Shown here piece by piece: positions 1 through 12,012 of a stretch of DNA of 64,000 nt. The stretch is from Sulfuricaulis sp040901545. GTDB taxonomy: Bacteria > Pseudomonadota > Gammaproteobacteria > Acidiferrobacterales > Sulfurifustaceae. The position numbers were made by a program, and so were the translations under genes. The stretch covers positions 9,772 to 73,771 of the forward strand of contig NZ_JBBDYL010000059.1 of NCBI RefSeq assembly GCF_040901545.1. The letters run 5' to 3'. The notes under the pieces are model-generated. The model was given only the letters and a program-made list of their open reading frames with translations, had not been told where the DNA came from and searched no databases. Position 1 is the first letter of the stretch. Each line of letters starts with the position of its first letter.

Positions 1-1
1 A

Positions 2-439
2 TTGCTTTGCACCATTCGTGTCCATAACAAGGGATCCATGGAAACCGTGCGTGAGAGCACGGATACATCCGGCAATGTGATCAATATATCAGTGAATGAA
101 GGCATCATACAGCTGAACGGGGCGGTGCCAAGCCTGTCGCACAAGCGCCTCGCCGGCGTGCTGGCATGGTGGACACCCGGTTGCCGGGACGTCATCAACG
201 GCATGCAGGTGACGCCTCCCGAGACCGACAACGACGATGAGATTGCCGATGCGCTGCGCCTGGTGCTGGAAAAAGACCCACTGATCCATGCCGACCGGAT
301 CGGCATTCGCGTGAAGGACAGGGTCGTCACGCTGACCGGGCTGGCCGGCAACAAGGAAGAAAAGAAGATGGCGGAACTGGATGCGTGGTATCTGCTGGGC
401 GTGAACAAGGTCGTGAACAACATTGATATACGCCGTTAA
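2..439 (+). CDS. BON-domain protein, 5' end uncertain or cut by window edge
   Basis: The protein has two BON-like modules, roughly residues 25-75 and 83-145, each ending in the usual glycine-rich beta pattern and a 'GV..V.N.I.V' tail. BON domains occur in periplasmic or membrane-associated stress proteins such as OsmY. An ATG at 38 follows an AAGGG at 29-33, but starting there removes the first helix of BON domain 1, so the true start may lie upstream of the window. No signal peptide is visible in what remains. It lies 50 bp before the HPF-like gene on the same strand, which suggests a shared stress role. The exact function is unknown. Confidence 0.7.
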   Translation: MLCTIRVHNKGSMETVRESTDTSGNVINISVNEGIIQLNGAVPSLSHKRLAGVLAWWTPGCRDVINGMQVTPPETDNDDEIADALRLVLEKDPLIHADRIGIRVKDRVVTLTGLAGNKEEKKMAELDAWYLLGVNKVVNNIDIRR

Positions 440-489
440 CCTCCGGACTGCACATTTCGGCATCGCCTGCGCCAACAGAGGATAAGCAC

Positions 490-1050
490 ATGAAACTGCC
501 ATTACAGGTTGTATTCCGTAACATGGAGCCGTCCGCGGCGATCGAGGCGGCTGTCCGGGAGCGGGCGGGCAAACTCGACCAGTTCTATGAACACATCATG
601 AGCTGTCGCGTGGTGATCGAGCTGCATCACCGGCACCACCATCAGGGCAATATCTACCACGTGCGCGTGGATGTGAAGGTGCCCGAGGCGGAGATCGTGG
701 CAAGTCGTGAACCGGCCGAGCACCATGCCCATGAGGATGTGTATGTCGCCATACGCGATGCGTTCAATGCCGTGCGACGCCGGCTCGAGGACTATATCAG
801 GCGCCGACGTGGCGTGGTGAAGGTGCACGAAACTCCGCCGCACGGGCGGGTGGTGGAGATTTATCCGGACCATGGCAGGATCGAAACGCCGGATGGCCGG
901 CTCGTCTATTTTCACAAGAACAGCGTGGCCGGCGGGGATTTCGACCACCTTGATGTCGGGACGGAAGTCCGCTTCGTCGAGGAACCGGGCGAGCTCGGAC
1001 CGCAGGCCAGCACGGTTCACGTTATCGGCAAGCACCACCTTGTCAGTTAG
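490..1050 (+). CDS. HPF/RaiA-family ribosome-associated protein with cold-shock-like C-terminal domain
   Basis: Residues 1-105 match the ribosome hibernation factor fold (S30AE/HPF): an N-terminal 'LQVVFRNMEPS' strand, an 'IEAAVRERAGKLDQFYE' helix, a strand rich in His and Arg, and a second helix ending 'RRRLEDYIRRRR'. Residues 118-186 look like a small cold-shock (OB) domain, with 'GRVVEIYPDHGRIETPDG' and 'VYFHKNSV' in place of the canonical RNP motifs. The family binds the 30S A/P-site region and silences ribosomes under stress; the OB tail could bind RNA. An AGAGGA lies before the ATG. The gene sits between a BON gene and a nitroreductase gene, a context consistent with stress response. 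Confidence 0.85.
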   Translation: MKLPLQVVFRNMEPSAAIEAAVRERAGKLDQFYEHIMSCRVVIELHHRHHHQGNIYHVRVDVKVPEAEIVASREPAEHHAHEDVYVAIRDAFNAVRRRLEDYIRRRRGVVKVHETPPHGRVVEIYPDHGRIETPDGRLVYFHKNSVAGGDFDHLDVGTEVRFVEEPGELGPQASTVHVIGKHHLVS

Positions 1051-1075
1051 GCCGGACAGCTTCTGTCCTGCAACG

Positions 1076-1789
1076 ATGGTCACCGCCTGTTTGCAAGCCG
1101 TCCACGGATGGAGGAGCGGCATATGTCTCCTGGGGGTACTCGCGATGAATGTTCCAGCCTATGCCGGCCCAAGCTCCGTGACGACGCGATCGGGAGACGC
1201 GCTTTCCCTCCCGGCACCACGCCAGGACAGCGAGTTCTCCATTGAGCGCGCATTGCATGAGCGCCGTTCCGTCCGTGAGTTCGGCAAGACTGCGCTGACG
1301 CAGGATGAGGTTTCGCAGCTCCTGTGGGCGGCCCAGGGCATCACGAGCCGCGACGGTTTGCGCACGGCGCCTTCCGCCGGCGCGCTTTACCCGCTGGAAC
1401 TGTATTTGGTCGTGGGGATGGTCCGCGATCTCGATCCCGGGGTCTATAGATACGCACCGGCCGGGCACAAGCTCATGAAAATCATCGCCGGCGATCAGCG
1501 TCATAAACTAGCCTCGGCCGCCCACGGCCAGGATTGCGTGGCGGACGCGGCCGCGGTGCTGGTTTTCACCGCCGTCGAACGGCGCACCACACGCAAGTAC
1601 GGCAGCCGCGGCGTGCGCTATGTGCACATCGAGACCGGCCACGCCTCGCAAAACGTCTTTTTGCAGGCGACGGCGCTGGATCTTGGTACGGTGGTGGTTG
1701 GCGCCTTTGAAGACGACGCGGTAGGAAAAGTGCTCCAGTTGCCGGAAGGCGAAGTGCCGTTATATCTCATGCCGCTGGGCCGTCCTTAA
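1076..1789 (+). CDS. SagB-type nitroreductase-family protein, probably exported
   Basis: This is an FMN-dependent nitroreductase fold of the SagB/thiazole-oxidoreductase subgroup. The 'ERRSVREFG' FMN-phosphate motif, 'LLWAAQGITSRDGLRTAPSA' and 'GALYPLELYLVVG' are diagnostic. The start at 1076 gives an N-terminal hydrophobic stretch ending in 'VPAYA', which looks like a Sec signal peptide; an ATG at 1145 would remove it. Export is unusual for this family, whose characterised members act in the cytoplasm on peptides or nitro compounds. No peptide precursor, YcaO or other azoline-biosynthesis gene is nearby, so a housekeeping or stress reductase is more likely than RiPP maturation. The substrate is unknown. 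Confidence 0.75.
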   Translation: MVTACLQAVHGWRSGICLLGVLAMNVPAYAGPSSVTTRSGDALSLPAPRQDSEFSIERALHERRSVREFGKTALTQDEVSQLLWAAQGITSRDGLRTAPSAGALYPLELYLVVGMVRDLDPGVYRYAPAGHKLMKIIAGDQRHKLASAAHGQDCVADAAAVLVFTAVERRTTRKYGSRGVRYVHIETGHASQNVFLQATALDLGTVVVGAFEDDAVGKVLQLPEGEVPLYLMPLGRP

Positions 1790-1801
1790 AAAGATTCACG
1801 C

Positions 1802-1827
1802 CCACGGGGAAAAAGCCCCGCGCGTGG
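1802..1827. terminator. Hairpin between convergent genes
   Basis: CCACGGGG, an A5 loop, then GCCCCG and CGTGG form an imperfect hairpin in the 71-bp gap between the nitroreductase gene and the convergent CheR-like gene. There is no clear T-run, so terminator function is only inferred from position. Confidence 0.3.
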
Positions 1828-1860
1828 CCGCGGGATCAAGCGATTCTGATAGCCGACGTC

Positions 1861-2682
1861 TCAGCCACGGCGGTAAATACCAAGCCTCTCCGCGTCCGGC
1901 CACGGCGTCAGTTCCGCGGTTCCCGATGGCAGGATTTCGCGGCGTCCGATGACCAGCGCGCCGCCGGGCGAAAGGCGGGCCAGTAGGCGCGCCAGGATAT
2001 GCCGTTGCGTGCTCTCGTCAAAATACGTGAACACCAGATTGCGGCATAGGATCAGACTGAAACGCCCGTCCGGGAGCGCCGTGCGCACATCCTGTTGCAC
2101 GAACTCGATCCCCCGGCGGTATTCCGGGTGCAGACAGTAGCCACCCGCCACGGGCTCAAAGGCCCGGGCGCGCCACGCTCCGGGCAGTCGCTTGAGACTG
2201 CTGGCGGGATAGCAGGCCTGGCGCGCGCGCTCAAGCATCTCCGGTAACACGTCGGTAGCAATGATAGGCAGCGATATTTCGCGATGAGCCGGCGCGACAT
2301 GAAAGTGCCATACGAGCCTGAGCGTATAAGGCTCCTCCCCGGATGCGCAGCCTATGCTCAGCGCGCGCAGATCGCGGGCGGCGTGTTGGTGCGCGTCTCG
2401 CGCCAGTTGCGGTAACAGCGCGGTGCCAAGAAAATCGAAGACCGCCGTGTCGCGATAGAAGCTGGAGATGGTGATGGGGCAGAGCTCGTCGAGCGGTTCC
2501 CATTCCGCCGGGTGTTGCTCGAGATAGTCGCGGTAGGCCCGCGGTCCGGCGAGGCCAAGCGCCTTGCAGCGCCGGTCAATGCGCTTGCAGACTTGCGCAC
2601 GCACCTTGCGGAATCCGGGCCAGCGCCGGTGGAGCCGTGGCAGCGCCCACTGCAGGAATTCAACGCAATCGGAGTCTTGCAT
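1861..2682 (-). CDS. CheR-family SAM-dependent protein methyltransferase
   Basis: The 273-residue protein has the CheR layout: an N-terminal helical domain (about 1-75), then a Rossmann methyltransferase domain with the SAM motif 'LSIGCASGEEPYTL', 'IIATDVLPEMLERAR' and 'FSLILCRNLVFTYF' (CheR proteins have 'CRNV..YF'). CheR methylates glutamates on chemoreceptors. No cheB, receptor or other chemotaxis gene is in the window, so this may be one of the orphan CheR proteins that act outside classical chemotaxis. It is the last gene of a leftward operon with the genes at 2720 and 3017. Confidence 0.85.
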   Translation of the reverse strand: MQDSDCVEFLQWALPRLHRRWPGFRKVRAQVCKRIDRRCKALGLAGPRAYRDYLEQHPAEWEPLDELCPITISSFYRDTAVFDFLGTALLPQLARDAHQHAARDLRALSIGCASGEEPYTLRLVWHFHVAPAHREISLPIIATDVLPEMLERARQACYPASSLKRLPGAWRARAFEPVAGGYCLHPEYRRGIEFVQQDVRTALPDGRFSLILCRNLVFTYFDESTQRHILARLLARLSPGGALVIGRREILPSGTAELTPWPDAERLGIYRRG

Positions 2683-2719
2683 AAAGCCGTGTCCCCCGCC
2701 GGGGAGGGCGGAATTGGAC

Positions 2720-2989
2720 TCAGTCGATGCCCGGTGGAGCGAGGCGCTTGTGCATCTCGCCCAGCAATTGATCGCGCGCGAGGCGATCGGTGCGGCTGGC
2801 GCGCAATGCCGCGTCCTCCACGGTGAAGACGGAGGATTGCCAGCCGCTGTCGCGCGCGCATTCCACGCGCACTTCCCAGCGGTCGGCGCGCGGCTCGACC
2901 TCGAAGAGGTAAGAAGTCAGCCCCAGTTGCTCGAGCAGATTGCCTACCGTCTCCTTTGCCTCGGACAGATTCCTGGTAGTCAGATTCAT
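2720..2989 (-). CDS. Small conserved hypothetical protein
   Basis: An 89-residue soluble protein. The ATG at 2989 was chosen because an AGGAG lies about 8 nt upstream on the minus strand; a longer upstream ATG at 3010 lacks this. The sequence is acidic/basic mixed with a short 'LFEVEPRADRWEVRVECA' beta-hairpin-like stretch. I do not recognise a named family. It lies between the zinc-ribbon gene and the CheR-like gene, with short gaps (27 and 37 bp), so the three are probably co-transcribed. Confidence 0.6.
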   Translation of the reverse strand: MNLTTRNLSEAKETVGNLLEQLGLTSYLFEVEPRADRWEVRVECARDSGWQSSVFTVEDAALRASRTDRLARDQLLGEMHKRLAPPGID

Positions 2990-3016
2990 AACGGCTCCTA
3001 ATGTGCGCACGCCGTG

Positions 3017-3523
3017 TCAACGTTCCCACACCACGCGCAGGATGTTGGCTTCGTCCGTGTACTGGTAGCAGAGTTCCCCTTTATAGGCGCGATGCACCGC
3101 ATCGCCTATGGAGCGCGCCAACTCCATGGCGGTCGTCGTGATCAGAACGTTGTCATCCTGCTGATTCACCAAAATGATTCGTCGCAGCGGATGCCCGGCT
3201 TTCTCGCGCGCCTCGACATTCTCAATCAGGTGGACGATTTCATCGCGATGCTCCTGCTGGAACGGCCCTCGCAACGTGAGATAGCCGCCGGGATAATGAT
3301 CATGTATCCGGTGGCAGGCAGGGCAAAGGGTTTCGTGCGCGCACTTCGGTTTCTTGACCCACTGCCAACGCCCCTTGCGAAACACCGCGCCGCATTCGCG
3401 GCAAGCGGTGGGTTCCGGCAATTTACCTCTGGTTTTGCAGGTATCGTGCTCGTATTCCCCGATCAGGCGGTCACGACGGGTCGGGCGGGAACTTTTCCTG
3501 TTTATTCTTATTGCAGTTGTCAT
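3017..3523 (-). CDS. Zinc-ribbon protein, BCAM0308-like
   Basis: A 168-residue protein with two CxxC pairs, 'CRECG' near residue 42 and 'CPACHRIHDHYPGGYLTLRG' near residue 69, forming a probable zinc ribbon, followed by a conserved 'HRDEIVHLIENVEAREKAGHPL' region and a C-terminal alpha/beta part ending 'LRVVWER'. The pattern resembles the BCAM0308 family of Proteobacteria, whose function is not established. A strong AAGGAGG precedes the ATG. It is the first gene of the leftward operon that includes the CheR-like methyltransferase. The zinc-binding role is inferred from the cysteines alone. Confidence 0.7.
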   Translation of the reverse strand: MTTAIRINRKSSRPTRRDRLIGEYEHDTCKTRGKLPEPTACRECGAVFRKGRWQWVKKPKCAHETLCPACHRIHDHYPGGYLTLRGPFQQEHRDEIVHLIENVEAREKAGHPLRRIILVNQQDDNVLITTTAMELARSIGDAVHRAYKGELCYQYTDEANILRVVWER

Positions 3524-3645
3524 GGCTGCATCCTCCTTCTCGTCATGGCTATGATATTGTAATCATGCTCCGGGTTGATGGTACCTGCTTTGATGCAAGT
3601 CAAAGCTTCATCTTTAGCTGAAAAACACGCTGCAGGAGGTGACGC

Positions 3646-3852
3646 ATGAACGAGCAGAAATGGAAATACCGCTTGGCCACGGACGTGCGTGACGCCTGTC
3701 TGAATGCGGCGCGAACGGCATACGAAAACGCCGGCATCAGCGGATTGTGCGAGGAAGGGCGCTGGGAATGCGCCCTCGATGCGATCCGGGCCCTCGATCT
3801 CGATGCGGTGATATCCGCATGTCGTTCGACTGAGCATGTAACGAAAGACTAG
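3646..3852 (+). CDS. Small conserved hypothetical protein (68 aa)
   Basis: A 68-residue, mostly helical soluble protein with the pattern 'AARTAYENAGISGLCEEGRWECALDAIRALDLD' (positions about 21-53). Short proteins of this pattern occur in Betaproteobacteria and Gammaproteobacteria next to stress genes, without a known function. A very strong ribosome binding site (GGAGGTGA) precedes the ATG, arguing that it is a real and well-expressed gene. It reads away from the zinc-ribbon gene, so the 120 bp between them probably hold divergent promoters. Confidence 0.65.
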   Translation: MNEQKWKYRLATDVRDACLNAARTAYENAGISGLCEEGRWECALDAIRALDLDAVISACRSTEHVTKD

Positions 3853-3954
3853 ATACGAAAATGCCGTGCCGGCCTGAAGTACGGCGCAACTTGTCATCGA
3901 CGGAGGGCGCAAGTACCATGCGCTTTTCTCAGCAATCTTTCAGGTCTGCGAGCT

Positions 3955-4836
3955 ATGTTTCACGGAAGTATGGTGGCCCTGGTCACGCCCATGAAAGACG
4001 ACGGGGCGCTCGACTGGACGGCGCTTCGCCGCTTGGTTGAGTTTCACATCGAAAACGGCACCGACGCGATTGTCGCGGTCGGGACCACCGGCGAATCGCC
4101 GACGCTCGACATGGACGAGCATTGCGAGGTCATCAGCAAGACCGTGGAATATGCCGAGCGGCGGGTGCCGGTGATCGCGGGGACGGGCGCCAATTCCACC
4201 ACCGAAGCGATCGAGCTGACGCGCTGCGCCGAGAAAGCCGGCGCCGACGCCTGTCTGCTGGTGACACCTTACTATAACAAGCCGACACAAGAGGGGATGT
4301 ACCGGCATTTCAAGGCCATCGCCGAGGCGGTGCCGGTACCGCAGATACTATATAATGTGCCCGGACGCACCGCCTGCGACTTGCTGCCCGAAACCGTCGA
4401 ACGTCTGGCCGCAATCCCCAATATCGTGGGCATCAAGGAAGCCACGGGCAATATGGACCGCGCGCGCGAGATTCTGCAACGATGCGGCGAAAAAATCGAT
4501 CTTTATTCCGGTGACGACGCCACGGCGCTCGAATGCATCCTCCTCGGGGGCAAGGGCGATATCTCGGTTACGGCCAATGTCGCACCCAAGCTGATGCACG
4601 AGATGTGCAAACTGGGTCTCGATCGGAAGGAAAACGAAGCGCGCGCCATCAACGAGCGCCTGATGGGATTGCACAAGAATCTGTTCATCGAGGCCAATCC
4701 GATCCCGGTGAAGTGGGCACTTAATGAAATGGGGCTGATCAAAGGGGGCATCCGGCTGCCGTTGACGCCGCTGTCAGCGACGCATCACGAGACAGTGCGC
4801 CAGGCCATGCGGTTGGCAGGGGTAATTTCCCGATGA
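3955..4836 (+). CDS. dapA: 4-hydroxy-tetrahydrodipicolinate synthase
   Basis: The enzyme condenses pyruvate with aspartate semialdehyde, the first committed step of lysine and diaminopimelate synthesis, in the cytoplasm. The 293-residue TIM barrel is full length and keeps the catalytic set: Thr44-Thr45 in 'GTTGES', Tyr133 in 'ILYNVPGRT' and the Schiff-base Lys161 in 'GIKEATG'. It heads an operon: bamC starts 28 bp downstream, then the MBL hydrolase and purL follow with gaps of 6 and 10 bp. dapA-bamC linkage is classic for Gammaproteobacteria. The ribosome binding site is weak. Confidence 0.96.
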   Translation: MFHGSMVALVTPMKDDGALDWTALRRLVEFHIENGTDAIVAVGTTGESPTLDMDEHCEVISKTVEYAERRVPVIAGTGANSTTEAIELTRCAEKAGADACLLVTPYYNKPTQEGMYRHFKAIAEAVPVPQILYNVPGRTACDLLPETVERLAAIPNIVGIKEATGNMDRAREILQRCGEKIDLYSGDDATALECILLGGKGDISVTANVAPKLMHEMCKLGLDRKENEARAINERLMGLHKNLFIEANPIPVKWALNEMGLIKGGIRLPLTPLSATHHETVRQAMRLAGVISR

Positions 4837-4864
4837 CAAGTCGTTTTATCGAAACCGAGGTTTA

Positions 4865-5989
4865 ATGACGAGACGAACCTTCGCTATCCTGGTTTGCATT
4901 CTGGCATCACTGGCCGTGGGCGGCTGCCAGACCATCGCCGAAAAACGCAAGATAGATTACAAATCGACGCGCACGCTCCCGCCGCTCGAAATCCCCCCGG
5001 ATCTATCTTCGCCGGATACCACCAAGGGTCCGCTGGCGTCAGCTCCGCCGAGTACCGCAACCTACTCGGGATTCGTCACGGAGCAGGGCGCGCAGACCAA
5101 GTCGACGGTCGGCGGGGATGTGCTTCCGGATTTCAGCAACCTGCGCATAGCCCGTGACGGCCAGATTCGCTGGCTCGTGGTCAAGTTGACACCCGAGCAA
5201 GTCTGGCCCAAGGCGCGCAATTTCATATTGAATAACGGTTTGCTCATCGACAAGGAAAATCCGCAGACGGGAATACTGGAAACCGACTGGGCCGAAAACC
5301 GCGCGCAAGTCGGAACCGCCACCCAAATGATACTCGCCAAGGCGCTCGGTTCGCTCTACTCAACCGGCACGCGCGATAAATACCGCATCCGTCTTGAAGA
5401 CGGCGCCGAGCCCGGCACCACCGAAATATACCTGAGCCACCGCGGGATGGAGGAAGTCATTGTGAGCAGCGAGGGCTCCGGCGTGGGCCAGACGAAATGG
5501 CAATCGCGTCCGCCGGATCCGGGCATGGAAGCTGAGATGTTGCGGCTGCTGATGGTCAGCCTCGGCGCGAAGCCAGAGCAGGCACAGACCGTGCTGGCCT
5601 CCGCCGCCGCGGCGCCGCCGCCGGCACAGCGCGCGACGTTGACCCGCGAGGGCGATGCTGCCTCGCTAATTTTGCTAGAGGACTTTGAGCGCGCCTGGCG
5701 GCGTGTCGGCCTGGCGCTCGACCGGACCAGCTTTACCGTGCAGGACCGTGACCGGTCGAAAGGCGTTTATTATGTCCGCTACATCGATCCGGACACTGCC
5801 GGGAAGAAAAAAGGCTTTTTTGGACGTCTGTTCAGCGGCAAGGAAAACGAAACAAAAAATGAGTATCAGATTCTCGTCAAGGGTGAAGCTTCCGAAAGCC
5901 GGGTGGAAGTGCTGAACAAAGACGGCACCCCGGAGCAGTCCAACACGAGCGGGCGGATATTGACGCTACTTTACGATCAACTGAAATAA
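4865..5989 (+). CDS. bamC: Outer membrane assembly lipoprotein BamC
   Basis: BamC (NlpB) is an accessory lipoprotein of the BAM complex that inserts beta-barrel proteins in the outer membrane. The 374-residue product has a lipoprotein signal with lipobox 'AVGGC' (Cys21), the unstructured Pro-rich BamD-binding N-terminal segment 'LEIPPDLSSPDTTKG', and two helix-grip domains: about 95-220, starting 'IRWLVVKLTPEQVWPKAR', and 260-374. It follows dapA, as in E. coli. Its presence supports a gammaproteobacterial (or close) origin. Confidence 0.93.
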   Translation: MTRRTFAILVCILASLAVGGCQTIAEKRKIDYKSTRTLPPLEIPPDLSSPDTTKGPLASAPPSTATYSGFVTEQGAQTKSTVGGDVLPDFSNLRIARDGQIRWLVVKLTPEQVWPKARNFILNNGLLIDKENPQTGILETDWAENRAQVGTATQMILAKALGSLYSTGTRDKYRIRLEDGAEPGTTEIYLSHRGMEEVIVSSEGSGVGQTKWQSRPPDPGMEAEMLRLLMVSLGAKPEQAQTVLASAAAAPPPAQRATLTREGDAASLILLEDFERAWRRVGLALDRTSFTVQDRDRSKGVYYVRYIDPDTAGKKKGFFGRLFSGKENETKNEYQILVKGEASESRVEVLNKDGTPEQSNTSGRILTLLYDQLK

Positions 5990-5995
5990 CGGCTG

Positions 5996-6823
5996 GTGGC
6001 TAAGCAAAAATCGGGAAGTCGAACGCGGGCAGTGCGGAACGGACTGCGTTTTGCGATTCTCGGCAGCGGCAGCCGTGGAAATGCCGCCCTGATCGAGTGC
6101 GGCCGCAGCCGGTTGATGCTCGACAGCGGCTTCTCGGCCCGCGAAACCGAAATGCGCCTCGCACGCTACGACCGCGATCCCGACGGTCTCAACGCCATAC
6201 TGATTACCCATGAGCACGGCGATCATTGCCGCGGAGCAGCGAGCTGCGCCAACCGGTTCGGCGTTCCGGTGTGGATGACCGCCGGCACGTATTCCGCCCT
6301 GAAGCATCAGTTCGACGAAAAAGCCGATATCCGCCTGATCAATCCGCATGAACGCTTCGCCATCGGGGACATCGAGGTTCAGCCCTTTCCCGTGCCGCAC
6401 GATGCCCGCGAACCGTGCCAGTTCACTTTCTCGGACGGTAACGCGCGCTTCGGTTTTCTCACCGACATCGGTTCCATCACCGCGCACGTCGTGGAGGTGT
6501 TGCGCGACTGCGCGGCGCTGGTGCTCGAATGCAACCACGACACGCGCATGCTGCGCGACGGACCCTATCCGCCGGCACTCAAGGCGCGCATCGCCGGCGA
6601 ACAGGGTCACCTCGACAACGACACGGCGGCGGATCTGCTGTCGCGGGTCATGTCTCCGCGCCTGCGGTACGTGGCGGCCGCGCATCTCTCCGAGACCAAC
6701 AACACGCCTGATCTGGCGCGCTCGGCGTTGTCGCAGGTAATGGGCTGCTCGCCTGCGTTCATCGATGTCGCCGAGCAGGAGGAGGGTCTCGCCTTCTGCA
6801 ACGTTTCCGAAGTCTGGTTATAA
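5996..6823 (+). CDS. MBL-fold metallo-hydrolase, YycJ/WalJ-like
   Basis: This is a metallo-beta-lactamase fold hydrolase of the YycJ-like subgroup: 'FAILGSGSRGNAALIE' at the N-terminus, the metal motif 'LITHEHGDHC', and downstream ligands in 'FPVPHDAREPC', 'GFLTDIGS', 'ALVLECNHD' and 'AAHLSETNN'. Members bind two metal ions and are thought to act as exonucleases or phosphodiesterases; the substrate here is unknown. A GTG start at 5996 lies 6 bp after the bamC stop codon, so translation may be coupled. Position between bamC and purL is known from several Gammaproteobacteria. Confidence 0.85.
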   Translation: MAKQKSGSRTRAVRNGLRFAILGSGSRGNAALIECGRSRLMLDSGFSARETEMRLARYDRDPDGLNAILITHEHGDHCRGAASCANRFGVPVWMTAGTYSALKHQFDEKADIRLINPHERFAIGDIEVQPFPVPHDAREPCQFTFSDGNARFGFLTDIGSITAHVVEVLRDCAALVLECNHDTRMLRDGPYPPALKARIAGEQGHLDNDTAADLLSRVMSPRLRYVAAAHLSETNNTPDLARSALSQVMGCSPAFIDVAEQEEGLAFCNVSEVWL

Positions 6824-6833
6824 ACCGACCGGC

Positions 6834-10799
<3,966 letters not shown>

Positions 10800-10812
10800 T
10801 TTCCATTATTGC

Positions 10813-10858
10813 TTGACGGTTTGACCGAATGGTTCCAGAATAGAACCATATTGGAACC
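10813..10858 (+). promoter_or_regulatory. Promoter and palindromic operator of the toxin-antitoxin operon
   Basis: A TTGACG (-35, 10813-10818) and CAGAAT (-10, 10836-10841) are 17 bp apart. The -10 lies inside a palindrome: GGTTCCA at 10831-10837 and TGGAACC at 10852-10858, with a further GAACC half-site at 10843-10847. Ribbon-helix-helix antitoxins repress their own operon by binding such repeated half-sites, so this is very likely the autoregulatory operator. Confidence 0.6.
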
Positions 10859-10874
10859 ACCAATAAGGTATCCC

Positions 10875-11111
10875 ATGTCCGTGAACCTCTCAATCAAAAA
10901 TGTCCCGACGCAACTGGCCAAAAGGCTGCGGCTTCGCGCCGCGAGGCACCGACGTTCTTTGCAAGGCGAGCTTATGGTTATTCTTGAGGAAAGCCTGACG
11001 GCAAGTGAACGTCTCACCGCCGACGAGGTCCTGCGCAAGACGCGAAAACTGGGTCTGCGTACCCGGTCCGAATCCGCGGCCATGATTCGCGCGGACCGCG
11101 ATGCCCGATAA
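10875..11111 (+). CDS. FitA/VapB-type ribbon-helix-helix antitoxin
   Basis: A 78-residue protein with an N-terminal Arc/FitA-like ribbon-helix-helix DNA-binding domain ('NLSIKNVPTQLAKRLRLRAA', then 'RRSLQGELMVILEESL') and a C-terminal tail that would wrap the toxin. It should neutralise the PIN-domain toxin encoded directly downstream and repress the operon through the palindrome at 10831-10858. The toxin ATG lies inside its last codons (11-bp overlap), the usual coupling of such pairs. The ATG at 10875 is preceded by AAGG. Confidence 0.88.
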   Translation: MSVNLSIKNVPTQLAKRLRLRAARHRRSLQGELMVILEESLTASERLTADEVLRKTRKLGLRTRSESAAMIRADRDAR

Positions 11112-11481
11112 AGTCATTGACGCCTCCGCCATGGCGGCGTTGGTGTTCGGTGAACCGGAGGCTGATGAGATTGGTGACCGGATTCGCGGGGTAAATTTAC
11201 ATGCCCCGGTTCTCATCGATTTCGAAGTGGCCAGTGTTTGCCTGAAAAAACTGCGGCAGTACTCCAAACAGCGCGCTGCTTTGCTCGCGGGCCACGCTCT
11301 GGCCAAGCAGATGGCGGTCCAAAAACATTCAGTCGATACTCAGGAGATCGTGTTGCTGGCGGAGCAAGCCAAGTTAACTGCTTACGATGCGGCGTACTTA
11401 TGGTTGGCCGGATCGCTTAGGGCGGAGCTTGTAACGTTGGATAAGCGGCTTTCGCGTGTCGCGAAATCGCTTATTCGGTGA
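11101..11481 (+). CDS. PIN-domain toxin (VapC family)
   Basis: A 126-residue PIN-domain ribonuclease. It shows the acidic metal-binding positions expected of VapC toxins: Asp in 'VIDASAMAALVF', Glu in 'IDFEVASVCLKKL' and Asp in 'LTAYDAAYLWLAGSL', with a final 'LVTLDKRL'. VapC proteins cut tRNA or rRNA when free of antitoxin. It overlaps the antitoxin gene by 11 bp and is followed 18 bp later by a DUF2442 gene. Confidence 0.88.
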   Translation: MPDKVIDASAMAALVFGEPEADEIGDRIRGVNLHAPVLIDFEVASVCLKKLRQYSKQRAALLAGHALAKQMAVQKHSVDTQEIVLLAEQAKLTAYDAAYLWLAGSLRAELVTLDKRLSRVAKSLIR

Positions 11482-11499
11482 ATTTTCAAATCAAAGCCG

Positions 11500-11751
11500 A
11501 TGAAATGCCAGTTCAAGATTGAAGTCGCCAACGTCTCCAAGCATGGATTCTGGATTCTCCTGGGCGAGGAAGAACTGTTTGTTCCGTTCTCCCAGTTTCC
11601 ATGGTTCAAGGATGCCCCGGTAAGCCAGCTACTCAACGTCCAGTGGCCGCAACCGCACCACTTGTATTGGCCTGATCTTGATGTTGATTTGGCCGTGGAA
11701 TCCATTCGCCACCCTGAAAAATTCCCACTGGTATCGAAACAGATCAAATGA
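11500..11751 (+). CDS. DUF2442 domain protein
   Basis: An 83-residue protein with the DUF2442 pattern: 'HGFWILLGEEELFVPFSQFPW' split over residues 15-35 and 'YWPDLDVDLAVESIRHPEKFP' near the C-terminus. DUF2442 proteins are often paired with DUF4160 proteins in toxin-antitoxin-like settings and may bind DNA, but no DUF4160 partner is present here. It follows the PIN toxin by 18 bp and may be co-transcribed with it. Confidence 0.75.
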   Translation: MKCQFKIEVANVSKHGFWILLGEEELFVPFSQFPWFKDAPVSQLLNVQWPQPHHLYWPDLDVDLAVESIRHPEKFPLVSKQIK

Positions 11752-11788
11752 TTAATGGTGTGCTTGGCGCACCCCGGTCATTCAAGCC

Positions 11789-11986
11789 ATGAAAATCCAA
11801 TACTTCCAGGACACGGACACGCTTTATATCGAGCTCAAGCCCGTTGAGGTTAGCGAAACCAAGGACTTGGATGAGGACACCTTGCTTGACCTCGACCGCA
11901 ACGGAAACATTTGCGGCATTACCATCGAGCACGCCAGCAAACTGACTGACATTCCCCACTTCACGTTCGAACAGATAGCGGCGTAA
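11789..11986 (+). CDS. DUF2283 domain protein
   Basis: A 65-residue protein matching DUF2283: 'YFQDTDTLYIEL', 'LDEDTLLDLDRNGNICGITI' and 'EHASKL'. Such proteins often sit next to DUF4258 or other toxin-like genes and are predicted antitoxin-like or regulatory; here no partner is visible except the upstream DUF2442 and PIN genes. A REP-like hairpin and a terminator follow. Confidence 0.75.
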   Translation: MKIQYFQDTDTLYIELKPVEVSETKDLDEDTLLDLDRNGNICGITIEHASKLTDIPHFTFEQIAA

Positions 11987-12012
11987 TCCGCCCGCAACGC
12001 AATGTTGTCGTC

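Noticed and set aside
1076..1789. SagB-type protein as part of an azole peptide (RiPP) cluster
   Set aside because: No YcaO, E1-like or precursor peptide gene is near, and the neighbours are stress proteins.
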